Positions 1-8,787 of a DNA stretch of 59,083 nucleotides are shown here, piece by piece. Source of the stretch: Candidatus Halobeggiatoa sp. HSG11 (GTDB lineage: Bacteria > Pseudomonadota > Gammaproteobacteria > Beggiatoales > Beggiatoaceae); assembly GCA_030378105.1 (NCBI GenBank), contig JAUCGL010000009.1, positions 1 to 59,083 of the forward strand. Reading direction: 5' to 3'. The stretch's first letter is position 1. Every line of letters starts with the position of its first letter. Both the position numbers and the translations under genes were made by a program. The notes under the pieces are model-generated. The model had not been told where the DNA came from. It did no database searches and saw only the letters and a list, made by a program, of their open reading frames with translations.

Positions 1-177
1 TTGAGCTTTTTTGGCCCTACTTTTAACAAATGGAATCCATTCTGGAAGGTTGATTTCTCTCACTTGAATCAAACTGTATACCATCCATAACAACGTTATT
101 TTATGACGTTTATCTTTCCAATTGCTTGAAGATAGAAAATTTGATAAAGTTGTTAATAATGGGTCAAGGATTTTCAT
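1..177 (-). mobile_element. IS4-like transposase, N-terminal fragment (cut by window edge)
   Basis: An open frame runs from an ATG at 175-177 on the minus strand off the left edge, giving 59 residues. The start MKILDPLL, the middle WMVYSLIQVREINLPEW and the basic FVKSRAKKAQ resemble the N-terminal region of IS4-type DDE transposases that are common in large sulfur bacteria. The DDE catalytic residues would lie outside the window, so activity cannot be judged. It lies 63 bp downstream of the coiled-coil/EAD-like gene on the same strand, so it may mark an insertion that ended that cluster. The family is assigned from memory of similar proteins, not from a search. Confidence 0.6.
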
Positions 178-240
178 TTTTTATTTATGTCTGTTTTAGG
201 TTGTTAATTAAACCTATTATGCTCTTTTTTTATACTTTTG

Positions 241-762
241 TCAGGCTGTCAGGGTTTGATGCACTTGTGTAGTTGCAGTTTCTTGAAGCAATTCTCTTTG
301 CTCAAGTAATAGTTGTAAATGATTAAGTCCTTGTGAATGTTGTTTCAGAAAATTAATTAGCTGACGTGCAGCATCAGCGAGAATACCATTGACATCAATA
401 GAACTTAAATCGTAATTATACTGCTCTTCTAAATAAAAGCAAATTTCATCAAATAATGGTTTTGATAATTTTTTAACATGATTGTATAAATCTATTGATG
501 AGTTAGTAATTGGTATGGATGACGTATTTTCACATACCTCAAATTTATTGGGTGAACCCTGTTCTAATTCTTCTATTTCCGTTTCTACTTCTTTTATCTC
601 TGTTTCTATTTGAGCGAGTTGATTTTTTAAAGAAATCTTGTCTCCCCAATTAAGTGTGCTATCTAGTTGATTAAAAATAGCTTCATATTGTGCTATTAAA
701 TTTTTCCTTCTTTCTTCAAGCTTTCGTTTCTGAGTTGTTGAAAATTTTTCTTTATTTTTCAT
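241..762 (-). CDS. Coiled-coil plus helical effector-associated (EAD-like) adaptor protein
   Basis: Predicted 173-residue protein starting MKNKEKFSTTQ. An upstream in-frame start at 804 exists but would lie inside the caspase fragment, so the ATG at 760-762 is preferred. Residues about 8-75 are a charged heptad-like coil (KRKLEERRKNL, then IETEIKEVETEIEELE). Residues about 90-160 form a second helical segment (LYNHVKKLSKPLFDEICFYLEE) that looks like the death-fold-like effector-associated domains which link caspases, trypsins or nucleases to NTPase sensors. No catalytic motif is present, so an adaptor role is inferred. It is the last gene of the minus-strand cluster and overlaps the end of the caspase fragment (ATGAAAAATAA). 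It may be the remaining N-terminal part of a larger sensor or effector. Confidence 0.55.
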   Translation of the reverse strand: MKNKEKFSTTQKRKLEERRKNLIAQYEAIFNQLDSTLNWGDKISLKNQLAQIETEIKEVETEIEELEQGSPNKFEVCENTSSIPITNSSIDLYNHVKKLSKPLFDEICFYLEEQYNYDLSSIDVNGILADAARQLINFLKQHSQGLNHLQLLLEQRELLQETATTQVHQTLTA

Positions 763-1018
763 AATACACAATAACCGTATCCGTTGCTTTAGGAACAATA
801 TCAATAATTTCTGAAGTAATATTATTAGAATTATCTCTATCTAAGAACAAATGAATATTGCTTTTATTAATATCAACTACTTCAAAAAGCAAATTTTGTA
901 ATTTCCCAAGATTACTTTGCACTCCAAACAAATTCTGATAGCCAGCATCTTCCCCAAAATCAAATATACTAGCCCCAATCAATATAGCTCTTGTATCTTC
1001 TGGTTTAATTTGTGTCAT
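752..1018 (-). pseudogene. EACC1-associated-type caspase, truncated before the catalytic His/Cys
   Basis: The 88 residues begin MTQIKPEDTRAILIGAS and continue through NLGKLQNLLF, SNIHLFLDRDN and ATDTVIVYYEK, then stop. This is the N-terminal half of the peptidase C14 (caspase) fold. In this family the strand VIVYY is followed by AGHG, which carries the catalytic His; here it is replaced by EK and a stop codon. Both the His and the later Cys are therefore missing and the product cannot be a protease. The break coincides with the ATG of the next gene, which suggests a deletion fusing the two. The start ATG (1016-1018) follows the nuclease stop by 3 bp, so translation is probably still coupled. 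A retained non-catalytic fragment is possible but less likely than a remnant. Confidence 0.65.
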
Positions 1019-1021
1019 AAT

Positions 1022-1630
1022 TTAATGCTCAAGATTCTGTTCACATTCCGAAAAAAATAAATCCAAAATCCCTAATAATTCCTCCACATGTTGAACTCCA
1101 GCAGAAATGGGATGCCGAATAAACAAGCTTTTTTCCAATTTACCAAACTGCCAAATATCACCAGTTGTTACAATAGATAAAATAGGAATATCAACAGAAT
1201 CATTCAATTTTTGGCACACAACCGACTGTAACAAAGCTTGCTTCCAACCCTCATCAAAATTTTCATTTTTGGCTTCCACCGTCAAAAGCAAAGGTTTATA
1301 AACTTTCTTATAACCAGTTGGAGTTTTAGCAGTTACCAAATAATCAGGAATAACAACCACATCATCAGTTTTAATTTGTACATGACTAAATAAATTCAAT
1401 TGAGAATGTTTCTTCCAAATCTCTTTCAAAAACGGCACAACGATAAACTCCGCAGCAAAAGCCTCCTTATCATCTTCACCACGATTTTTGAGAGAAAAAT
1501 CCAACTCATCTTTAAACCAATCCATAACACTAACTAACTTAACTTCATCAAAATTAATAAATTCAGCTATCTCATAAGTTAGATGATAATGCTCTAAAAT
1601 AGTCAGGATATTATCAAATTTATCAGTCAT
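1022..1630 (-). CDS. PD-(D/E)XK nuclease-like protein
   Basis: 202 residues from the ATG at 1628-1630, which has AAGGA about 7 bp upstream; a GTG two codons earlier overlaps that site and is rejected as the start. The C-terminal half carries the signature of the PD-(D/E)XK fold: IPDYLV (Asp96), LLLTVEAK (Glu119, Lys121) and a following helix with WKQALLQ. The first 80 residues are helical and unassigned. The strand-strand-helix arrangement is as in HsdR-N-like and Holliday-junction-resolvase-like nucleases, so DNA cleavage is the likely activity, but the substrate is unknown. It sits 13 bp after the EACC1 gene and 3 bp before the caspase fragment in one minus-strand unit, which suggests it is an effector of the same conflict locus. 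Confidence 0.65.
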   Translation of the reverse strand: MTDKFDNILTILEHYHLTYEIAEFINFDEVKLVSVMDWFKDELDFSLKNRGEDDKEAFAAEFIVVPFLKEIWKKHSQLNLFSHVQIKTDDVVVIPDYLVTAKTPTGYKKVYKPLLLTVEAKNENFDEGWKQALLQSVVCQKLNDSVDIPILSIVTTGDIWQFGKLEKSLFIRHPISAGVQHVEELLGILDLFFSECEQNLEH

Positions 1631-1643
1631 ATACACTTCCTTA

Positions 1644-2000
1644 TTATTTATGGTCTTTCATCTTATCTAAAATAACCTGAATTTGGCTATTAAGTTCAAC
1701 CATTTCTTTATTTGAATCAGTGATTTTTGGAGTTACTGTAACCTTTTTATTTTTCTGCCATTGTAAAATAGCAGCCATAACTTGTACAACCGCAATACCA
1801 GTTGAAATCATAGTCATTATTGTATTTGGATCAGTCCAAAATCCCATATCACCCTTAACCGGTGGAGACTCCTTCCTTTTAACCTCCAACCCATCAATAC
1901 CAGCCCGCTCCAACCAATCCATCAAATCCAACAAAGTTTCTTCATTGGCATCCTCACCTTCCAAACGTAATTCTAATTCTATACCTTTTTCTGTACTCAT
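1644..2000 (-). CDS. EACC1-domain protein (effector-associated constant component)
   Basis: 118 residues. The opening IELELRLEGEDANEETL followed by LMDWLE, a GLEVKRKESPPVKGDMG linker, a hydrophobic stretch at about 57-82 (MISTGIAVVQVMAAILQW) and a short basic tail match the small EACC1 family as I remember it. EACC1 proteins were named because they recur next to caspases, trypsin-like proteases and other effectors in bacterial conflict systems, where they are thought to couple sensing to effector action, possibly at the membrane. The adjacent truncated caspase is of the type that travels with EACC1, which supports the call. A clear GGAG is present upstream (AAGGAGATTTTTATG). It lies 83 bp downstream of the patatin gene. 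Confidence 0.7.
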   Translation of the reverse strand: MSTEKGIELELRLEGEDANEETLLDLMDWLERAGIDGLEVKRKESPPVKGDMGFWTDPNTIMTMISTGIAVVQVMAAILQWQKNKKVTVTPKITDSNKEMVELNSQIQVILDKMKDHK

Positions 2001-2083
2001 AAAAATCTCCTTAGTGAAATTGAAAAAATAATTCCTAAATTTTATAACTATTTACCATAATAACATAATAAAAACTCACCCCC

Positions 2084-4645
2084 TCAACATTCCTTAACCG
2101 GCACTTGCTCTTCAACAAACAAATTACCATCAACATTATTGCAGTCATTACCATTGAGGATATTATCAATTTCCGTTGCAACTTCAGAACAGGCTGTTTC
2201 AGTTATATTTTTATACTTCATAGTCCTATCCGCAGCCAACTGATCACCAGCCAACTCACCTAATTTACGATAAGACTCAAACTGATACTCATTAAAAAAC
2301 TGATCCGCAGTGGTTTCATCAGGAAAAGTCGGATGCATACGCCGATAAACCAGCAAATCCTCTGGCTCATTACCAAGCAAAGTAGTGGTTATATAAAACA
2401 AAGTTCCCTCACTACCATCAGGATAATTAATAATACCCTTGACAAAATACTTCTTACTATAACCAGTTGTTGGACAAGGCCGCAAATCTTCGAGATTCAT
2501 TTGAATATTTATACCTAAATCTATCCGAGCCTTATGTTGCAAAACAGCTATCCTAAACATTTGATAATAAGGGTCCAAGCTCGCATCAGCAGCAATGATT
2601 AACTTACAATGCCTTTTTAGCAATGGATAAATTCCAAGATTCTCATGATGACCGCCATCAGATAAATTCACAAACGTGTCTTTTTCAGTGCTACTACGAA
2701 ACAACTCTTTCAACAGATACGGTGGCCACAAAGGTGATATCGACCATTGATGCCGACAATTTGGGTTACGCATCCACACATTTAACCGAATATTAAACAA
2801 AGTCATTAAAAATGCTGAAATTGGATTAGTCCTTGAACCCTTTTCTGGACTCGCAGCAGCACCTGAAATTGCCATCGCTTTACTTAATTCAATCGTACCT
2901 TGATTGTAACTATTAGTACGCCGATAACCAGTTGATTCAGAACCACAATAATACTTAGAAAAAATAAAAAAATCAGCTCCACGACCTTTCAAATTTGGGT
3001 TGTTAGACCCGGGTATGTTAAGAGTGCTACCAATTAATTGATAAGGACCATTACAATAACGGTGTAAATCTTTCAATAATAGTGATTGATTTGGTTGAAT
3101 AATACCATTTTTATCCAGCTTAAATAAATAAGTACGGCTTAAACGAGTTCGATAAATATTATGGAAGGAATTACTATTAATATCAATGGATAAGCTGATT
3201 ATCAATAAAGTAACAATTGTCACTGAGTATAAAATGTTTTCCCATAGAGTCGCTAATTCGGCCTTAAAAGTTTGAGCCGTTACATAAAACAGCATTGCAA
3301 ATAATACAAAAATAACAATTAAACCAATTGATTCTATTATTATTTTACTTGTTTGTAAAAAACCATTTTTAGGCTGAATAACAAAATGTCCAATCGCTAC
3401 TATTAAAAAAGCTGTGAATGTATAGAAAAATAAACTTTCAGTATCACATAGAAATTTACTTGTGTAAGTTATTAATAAAAATAGAAAAATGCTTATGCCA
3501 CCGTAAAAAGTTATATAAGCAAGTTGGGTGTTATAAAATATCATTCTTTCTTTATGAAACATTCGCATGACACGCAAGAAGATTAAAGGCAACATAACTC
3601 CTAAAATACCAATTAAAACAACTGTTCCACCAACAATTTTACCTTTAAGTACAAGAGCTATTAACAGTGATAAAAATAAAATATCTAAGATTATCCCAAT
3701 TTTAGGGCTAAGTTGATAAACTCTTGTTATAACAAGTGAAGCAAGGTAAATACTTATAATTGGAGTTATAAGCTGTTTTGGATTGGGAAATTCAATGGTT
3801 AGGTAATCTAATAGAAAAAAATCAACTAATGCAATAATTTCCGAAAAAAATGCTAAGAGCAAAATAATGATTAAACCTCTCAGGATTAAACCAGAAATAA
3901 AAGTTCCAATAGTGTGCCAAGAATCGGTACTACCAAGTTCATTGCCGCCTAAATAATCTTTGCTCATACGAAGGTGATTCACTTCAGGCTGTTCTTGTTG
4001 TTTAGCACCACGCCTATTGCTTAAAGGGAAATTTTCGGCATCTGTTGAAGTAGTTGAATCGGATGCCAGCAAAGAGCTTAAACAAGAAGCAGTATAACCA
4101 CCTCCAGAAATTCCAGATAAATAATCGCAGTATTTTAAAACATTATGCTTGGCAAGAGATTGCAATAATCCTAAACTGAAAGTTGCTGAACGCACACCAC
4201 CACCTGATAAAGATAATCCAATCAAGCCAGTATCAGTATTAGGGGTTATATTAGAATCGGGAATATCAGAGTTGTTTTTACTACAAGCAAAAATAGCTGA
4301 CCAAAAGCTTTCTGATTTATTGTTGGTAGGAGTTGCGATTGGTTCTGTTATTAGTTGGTCATCAGGAAAATCTTCAATTTCGGGTAAAGAATCATCACAA
4401 GATTCAATATCAGAAAAGGACACTGACTTTTTTTTTCGCCAGTTAGTTAAAAAATCCCAAAATCCAGCCGAATAAAATTTATTATTTAATCGTTGGGGAG
4501 TCAATTGTTTATATATTCTTTGATATTCAGCATTTAAGTCAGAAGAATCTATCCCCATTTTATTACGCCGTTTAATTAAATAATTTAATTCGGCTAAATA
4601 GATATTGGAAAAAACACGAGTATATTCAGGAAGTTTATTAGGCAT
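2084..4645 (-). CDS. Membrane-embedded patatin-like phospholipase
   Basis: 853 residues. The patatin catalytic features are visible: oxyanion-hole motif SGGGVRSA (residues 147-154), nucleophile elbow GISGG with Ser180, and the dyad aspartate in SDGGHHENLG (Asp663). These predict hydrolysis of acyl chains from lipids. Between Ser180 and Asp663 lies a block of roughly 260 residues (about 246-505) containing many hydrophobic segments, so the catalytic halves flank a polytopic membrane domain. The N-terminal 140 residues are polar and unassigned. It is the first gene of the minus-strand cluster with EACC1, nuclease and caspase remnant. Phospholipases are known membrane-destroying effectors in bacterial defence, so an effector role is plausible, but a housekeeping lipid role is not excluded. 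Confidence 0.8.
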   Translation of the reverse strand: MPNKLPEYTRVFSNIYLAELNYLIKRRNKMGIDSSDLNAEYQRIYKQLTPQRLNNKFYSAGFWDFLTNWRKKKSVSFSDIESCDDSLPEIEDFPDDQLITEPIATPTNNKSESFWSAIFACSKNNSDIPDSNITPNTDTGLIGLSLSGGGVRSATFSLGLLQSLAKHNVLKYCDYLSGISGGGYTASCLSSLLASDSTTSTDAENFPLSNRRGAKQQEQPEVNHLRMSKDYLGGNELGSTDSWHTIGTFISGLILRGLIIILLLAFFSEIIALVDFFLLDYLTIEFPNPKQLITPIISIYLASLVITRVYQLSPKIGIILDILFLSLLIALVLKGKIVGGTVVLIGILGVMLPLIFLRVMRMFHKERMIFYNTQLAYITFYGGISIFLFLLITYTSKFLCDTESLFFYTFTAFLIVAIGHFVIQPKNGFLQTSKIIIESIGLIVIFVLFAMLFYVTAQTFKAELATLWENILYSVTIVTLLIISLSIDINSNSFHNIYRTRLSRTYLFKLDKNGIIQPNQSLLLKDLHRYCNGPYQLIGSTLNIPGSNNPNLKGRGADFFIFSKYYCGSESTGYRRTNSYNQGTIELSKAMAISGAAASPEKGSRTNPISAFLMTLFNIRLNVWMRNPNCRHQWSISPLWPPYLLKELFRSSTEKDTFVNLSDGGHHENLGIYPLLKRHCKLIIAADASLDPYYQMFRIAVLQHKARIDLGINIQMNLEDLRPCPTTGYSKKYFVKGIINYPDGSEGTLFYITTTLLGNEPEDLLVYRRMHPTFPDETTADQFFNEYQFESYRKLGELAGDQLAADRTMKYKNITETACSEVATEIDNILNGNDCNNVDGNLFVEEQVPVKEC

Positions 4646-4783
4646 TCTTAATGTATTTTCACTTTTAATTTTAATTTAACCAAGATGGAGACTTAGCAGA
4701 GGTTTTATGATGTTTATGGAACGTGCTTCCTTCCGCTAGTTATTAAATTTATTGGCGAAATGGTTTGTTACTCCAAACATAAT

Positions 4784-4827
4784 GTAGGGACAATACTTTA
4801 TGGTTGCCCTTAACGCAAATGGCAGTG
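4784..4827 (-). repeat. Family-B repeat, single end
   Basis: On the minus strand this reads CACTGCCATTTGCGTTAAGG followed by GCAACCATAAAG. It is the same terminus that occurs at 12256, 18642, 33905, 41967, 45430 and 53728. Only one end is recognisable here, so it is probably a decayed copy. Confidence 0.6.
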
Positions 4828-4900
4828 ACGTGTCAGAACAATTAATAACCATTTCACTGAAAAATAGTTCACGGAATATAGATGTTACATAAACATCATG

Positions 4901-4990
4901 GGTAGTCCTACAAAAAGTAGTGATGATTCCAAAAAAACTGCTAGGTTTCAAAAATCTAGCAGGTTTAACACTACATATTGCAGGACCACC
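4901..4990 (+). repeat. Family-A MITE (IS1-like ends), complete with 8-bp target duplication
   Basis: A 90-bp element begins GGTAGTCCTACAAAAAGTAG and ends CACTACATATTGCAGGACCA plus CC, giving imperfect terminal inverted repeats of about 22 bp. The centre is a palindrome (CTGCTAGGTTTC, then AAATCTAGCAGG). It is flanked on both sides by ACATCATG (4893-4900 and 4991-4998), an 8-bp target duplication. The ends match those of the IS1-family element at 58775, which is the likely source of transposase. Confidence 0.85.
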
Positions 4991-5051
4991 ACATCATGAA
5001 ATTTCTGCGAAAATCCTTCGAGTAAAAATTCAACCAGAACATACATATTTA

Positions 5052-8000
5052 TTACCGCAACTGTTTAAATAACTGTTCCAATTCCAAACAACGTCCTTTA
5101 AACTCCGTAATTTCTACCAATAAATTAATTTTACTTTCACCCTGTAATTGATATTTAGCTGGATCATTCTGAATAAAAGTTATTATTTTTTCTGGACTTA
5201 CTGGAGTTTTTTCCATAAATAAAATACTGCCACCTTTCTCACCAAAATCAATCTTGCGAATTCCCAATGACATAGCTTTCAGTTTCAATTCAGTTATTGT
5301 CAATAAATTTTTAGTATATTCAGGCAATAAACCAAAGCGATCTATCATTTCAACTTGAATATCATCCAAAGCTTGTATATCAGAAGCATTAGCTATCCGT
5401 TTATACATAATTAATCTGGTATGTATATCATATAAATAAGTTTCTGGCAATAAAGTTGGCACATGTAAATCAATTTCAGTATTGTTGGCAACTAGCTCCG
5501 CCAATGGTTGACCAGATTTAATACTAGTAACCGCTCGTTCCAACAAATCAGTGTATAAATTATACCCAATTTCCTGCACAAAACCACTCTGTTCATCACC
5601 TAACAACTCGCCAGCTCCACGAATTTCTAAATCCTGCGTGGCTAAATTAAAACCCATTCCAACCTCATCTAAAGCCTCAATCGCATCTATTCGCCTACGA
5701 GCATCTTTAGTCATGGATTTACGAGCTGGAACAATAAGATAAGCATAAGCTCGATGATGTGAACGACCAACTCGACCTCGCAATTGATACAATTGAGCCA
5801 AACCTAATTTATCCGCCCGATTGATAATGATAGTGTTAGCGGTCGGAATGTCGATACCAGTTTCAATAATTGTTGTGCAAACCAATACGTTAAAGCGGCG
5901 ATGATAAAAATCTTGCATGACTTGCTCTAAATCTTTCTCTCGCATCTGACCATGCCCAATTTGAACTCGTACTTCTGGAACTAATTCCTGAATGTTGATA
6001 GCCATGCCTTTGATAGTATCGACATTATTATGTAAGAAAAACACTTGACCACCACGTTTTAATTCTCGCAAAATAGCTTCACTGATAAAATGATTTTGCC
6101 ATTCTCTAATAAAAGTCTTAATTGCCAAACGGCCAGCAGGTGGAGTTGAAATAATTGATAAATCTCGTAAATTAGACAATGACATGTTTAAAGAACGGGG
6201 AATAGGAGTTGCAGTTAAAGTTAAAATATCAACTTCGGCTCGCAAGGATTTAAAACGATCTTTTTGACGAACTCCAAATCTATGTTCTTCATCAATAATG
6301 ACTAATCCCAACTTATTGAATTTTATATTTAATAATTTATGAGTCCCAATAATAATATCAACCTGGCCATCTTTAATAGCTTTAGTTGTTTCTTTTTGCT
6401 TTTTTGGAGAGATGAAACGTGATAATTGCTTAACTATAACTGGCCATTCGGCAAATCGGTCTTGAAAGGTTTGATAATGCTGCTGACATAATAGAGTAGT
6501 TGGAACTAGTATCGCAACTTGCTGGCCATTTAATACAGCTATCAATGCTGCACGCATCGCAACTTCAGTTTTACCAAATCCAACATCACCGCAGACCAAT
6601 CGATCCATTGGTTTGTTAGCAGCCATATCGTTTAAAACTTCTGTTATTGCTTCCTGCTGATCTGGAGTTTCTTCAAATGGAAATGTCTGAGCAAAAGCTT
6701 GATAGTCTTCAGCAGCAATTTCAAAAGCTTGGCCTTGTTTAGCTTCACGTTGAGCATAAACATCCAATAATTCTGCTGCTACGTCAGTAACTTTTTTAAT
6801 AGCTTTCTGTCTGGCTTTTTCCCATTGACTGGTTCCCAAACGGTGCAATGGTGCATGTTCAGGGTCCATGCCAGTAAAACGACTGATTAAATGTAAAGAA
6901 GAAACTGGAACATAAAGTTTATCCTGTTTTGCATATTCCAGTTGTAAAAATTCTGCTTCCATGCCGCCGATAGTCAAAGTAACCAAGCCATGATAACGTC
7001 CAACTCCATATTCTTCATGCACGATAGGAGAGCTTATAGTTAATTCAGTCAAATCTCGTACAATCGCATCAGCATCTCGTTGAATTTTTTTCTTGCGTCT
7101 TCGTCGCTGTGCAACTCGTTCTCCAAATAGCTGAGTTTCCGTTATGACAGCTAACGAGCCTTCTAATAATAAACCATGTTCTAACGGTGCTACTGTCATG
7201 CACAAAACAGCTTTAGAATCAACAAATTTCCACCAATTTTCCACTAACTTTGGTTTTAAGTTATATTTATGCAAAGTTTCCAGCAAAATTTCTCGGCGAC
7301 CAGCAGTTTCTGCAACTAATAATACTCGACCCGAAAATTTATCTAAAAAATTCTGTAATTCCGACAAAGGTTTAGCAGCTCTCGAATCAACAGGTAAATT
7401 GGATGGAGCTTGAGTGGCAAAATTAACTCCAGTGGATTTATCGGTTGGCTCTTGATTTAATTTGATGTGAGCATAATTACTTAAATTGGCAAAAGCTTCG
7501 TTAGCTTGTAAAAATAATTTAGTTGGTGGTAAAATCGGTCGTTCTATATCGTGACGCAACTGTTCATAACGTTCATTTATCTCTTTCCAAAACTGTTCGG
7601 CAGCTTCTAAAGTACCTGCTAAAGTAGCTATGGTGCTATTAGCTGGCAAATAATCAAATAACGTGCTGGTTTTATTAAAAAATAACGGTAAATAATATTC
7701 AATACCAGCCGGAGCTAATCCAGTAACTATATCTTGATACATTGGACAGTTAGATGGTTTAGCAGTTAATTGCTCATGCCATTGATTTTGAAAATGAGAG
7801 ATTGCTTCAGAACTTAATGGTAACTCACGAGCTGGCAATAAACGCAATTCTTCAATAGTGCTAATGGAACGTTGGCTTTCAGGGTCAAAACTCCAGATAT
7901 TTTCAATTTCATTATCAAATAAATCAATTCGATAGGGGATATCACAACCCATTGGAAATAAATCAATTTTGCTACCACGAATTAAAAATTGCCCATGTTC

Positions 8001-8474
8001 TTCCACTGTTTCAGTCCAACAATAACCATTTGCTTCCAAACGTTGGCGTAATTTAGCTGGGTTTAACAGTTGTCCATTGGTAAATAATAAGCTGTTGGTT
8101 CTCACATAATCAGTTGGAGCAATCCTATACATCAAAGTAGAAACCGGTAATACCAAAACCCCAGTTTCAATATCTGGCAGGTGATATAATGTAGTTAAGC
8201 GATCTGAAATAATATCCTGATGGGGTGAAAACATATCATATGGCAGGGTTTCCCAATCTGGAAAGGTAAATAATGGCAGGTCTTTTTTTGCATAAAATTT
8301 AATATCTTCCAACAGTCTTTGAGCAGTTAACGAATCAGGAGTTATTATAATTAACGGTTTTTTTTGAGCTGCTTGACTAATTGCCAGACCAATGCTACTA
8401 CCATACAAGCGGCCCCAGTCTTGCTTGGGTTGATTGGTTAAAGTTGGATGTAAGGGGTTGGTGTATTTGGTCAT
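5052..8474 (-). CDS. mfd: Transcription-repair coupling factor Mfd
   Basis: 1140 residues, the normal length for Mfd. It removes RNA polymerase stalled at DNA lesions and recruits UvrA for nucleotide excision repair. The N-terminal UvrB-like region is followed by the RNA-polymerase-interacting segment (VHEEYGVGRYHGL) and a RecG-like motor: Walker A GDVGFGKTEVA near residue 628, Walker B box DEEHRFG near 728, motif III TATPIPRS and the QLRGRVGR motif. The C-terminal TRCF domain is complete. The gene stands alone, with a 313-bp gap separating it from a divergent universal stress gene. Confidence 0.97.
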   Translation of the reverse strand: MTKYTNPLHPTLTNQPKQDWGRLYGSSIGLAISQAAQKKPLIIITPDSLTAQRLLEDIKFYAKKDLPLFTFPDWETLPYDMFSPHQDIISDRLTTLYHLPDIETGVLVLPVSTLMYRIAPTDYVRTNSLLFTNGQLLNPAKLRQRLEANGYCWTETVEEHGQFLIRGSKIDLFPMGCDIPYRIDLFDNEIENIWSFDPESQRSISTIEELRLLPARELPLSSEAISHFQNQWHEQLTAKPSNCPMYQDIVTGLAPAGIEYYLPLFFNKTSTLFDYLPANSTIATLAGTLEAAEQFWKEINERYEQLRHDIERPILPPTKLFLQANEAFANLSNYAHIKLNQEPTDKSTGVNFATQAPSNLPVDSRAAKPLSELQNFLDKFSGRVLLVAETAGRREILLETLHKYNLKPKLVENWWKFVDSKAVLCMTVAPLEHGLLLEGSLAVITETQLFGERVAQRRRRKKKIQRDADAIVRDLTELTISSPIVHEEYGVGRYHGLVTLTIGGMEAEFLQLEYAKQDKLYVPVSSLHLISRFTGMDPEHAPLHRLGTSQWEKARQKAIKKVTDVAAELLDVYAQREAKQGQAFEIAAEDYQAFAQTFPFEETPDQQEAITEVLNDMAANKPMDRLVCGDVGFGKTEVAMRAALIAVLNGQQVAILVPTTLLCQQHYQTFQDRFAEWPVIVKQLSRFISPKKQKETTKAIKDGQVDIIIGTHKLLNIKFNKLGLVIIDEEHRFGVRQKDRFKSLRAEVDILTLTATPIPRSLNMSLSNLRDLSIISTPPAGRLAIKTFIREWQNHFISEAILRELKRGGQVFFLHNNVDTIKGMAINIQELVPEVRVQIGHGQMREKDLEQVMQDFYHRRFNVLVCTTIIETGIDIPTANTIIINRADKLGLAQLYQLRGRVGRSHHRAYAYLIVPARKSMTKDARRRIDAIEALDEVGMGFNLATQDLEIRGAGELLGDEQSGFVQEIGYNLYTDLLERAVTSIKSGQPLAELVANNTEIDLHVPTLLPETYLYDIHTRLIMYKRIANASDIQALDDIQVEMIDRFGLLPEYTKNLLTITELKLKAMSLGIRKIDFGEKGGSILFMEKTPVSPEKIITFIQNDPAKYQLQGESKINLLVEITEFKGRCLELEQLFKQLR

Positions 8475-8787
8475 GTTGTGGAAATTATATCTTTATTTGG
8501 GCTTTGGATTATAAAAGATATTTTAACATAGATGTATCCTAGCCTGTCGAAAAACAGCTTTTATTCTGTCTTAAAATTTCTCGTTTTTTGATTCTTAAAA
8601 TACCATAGGTTTCACCTATGGCTATTCATATTTCACCCCTTCGGGGTTGTTAACAATTGATTCATAAACCTTGAAAAGGTTGAATATAAAAGCTTTCTCT
8701 ATTATCTCAGTTAATAAGTATATATACTTAATTTAGGAAAGATGTCTATTATACATCTTAGCAATAACATTAACAATTAGGATAAAA
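8475..8787. other. Divergent promoter region with several palindromes
   Basis: This gap separates the divergent mfd and usp genes. It contains hairpin CCATAGGT-TTC-ACCTATGG (8603-8621), hairpin ACCCC-TTC-GGGGT (8635-8647), the perfect palindrome TAAGTATATATACTTA (8715-8730) and one terminus of the family-D repeat (TAGGAAAGATGTC, 8734-8746). Since both genes are transcribed away from here, the hairpins cannot be their terminators. They look like short intergenic repeats, or possibly operators. Confidence 0.55.

Larger units (their letters stand above)
4646..5051. other. Gene-free gap with repeat copies
   Basis: No credible gene is seen between the patatin gene and mfd. The gap holds half of a family-B repeat (4784-4827), a short element with a CACGGAAT/ACGGAA motif also seen near 42020, and a complete family-A MITE (4901-4990). 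Confidence 0.6.

Noticed and set aside
4736-4951. Open frame of 71 codons on the minus strand
   Set aside because: It runs through a family-B repeat end and into a family-A MITE, so the frame is a product of repeats and not a gene.
8603-8647. Two hairpins that look like terminators
   Set aside because: They lie between divergent gene starts and lack T-runs, so they cannot terminate either neighbour.
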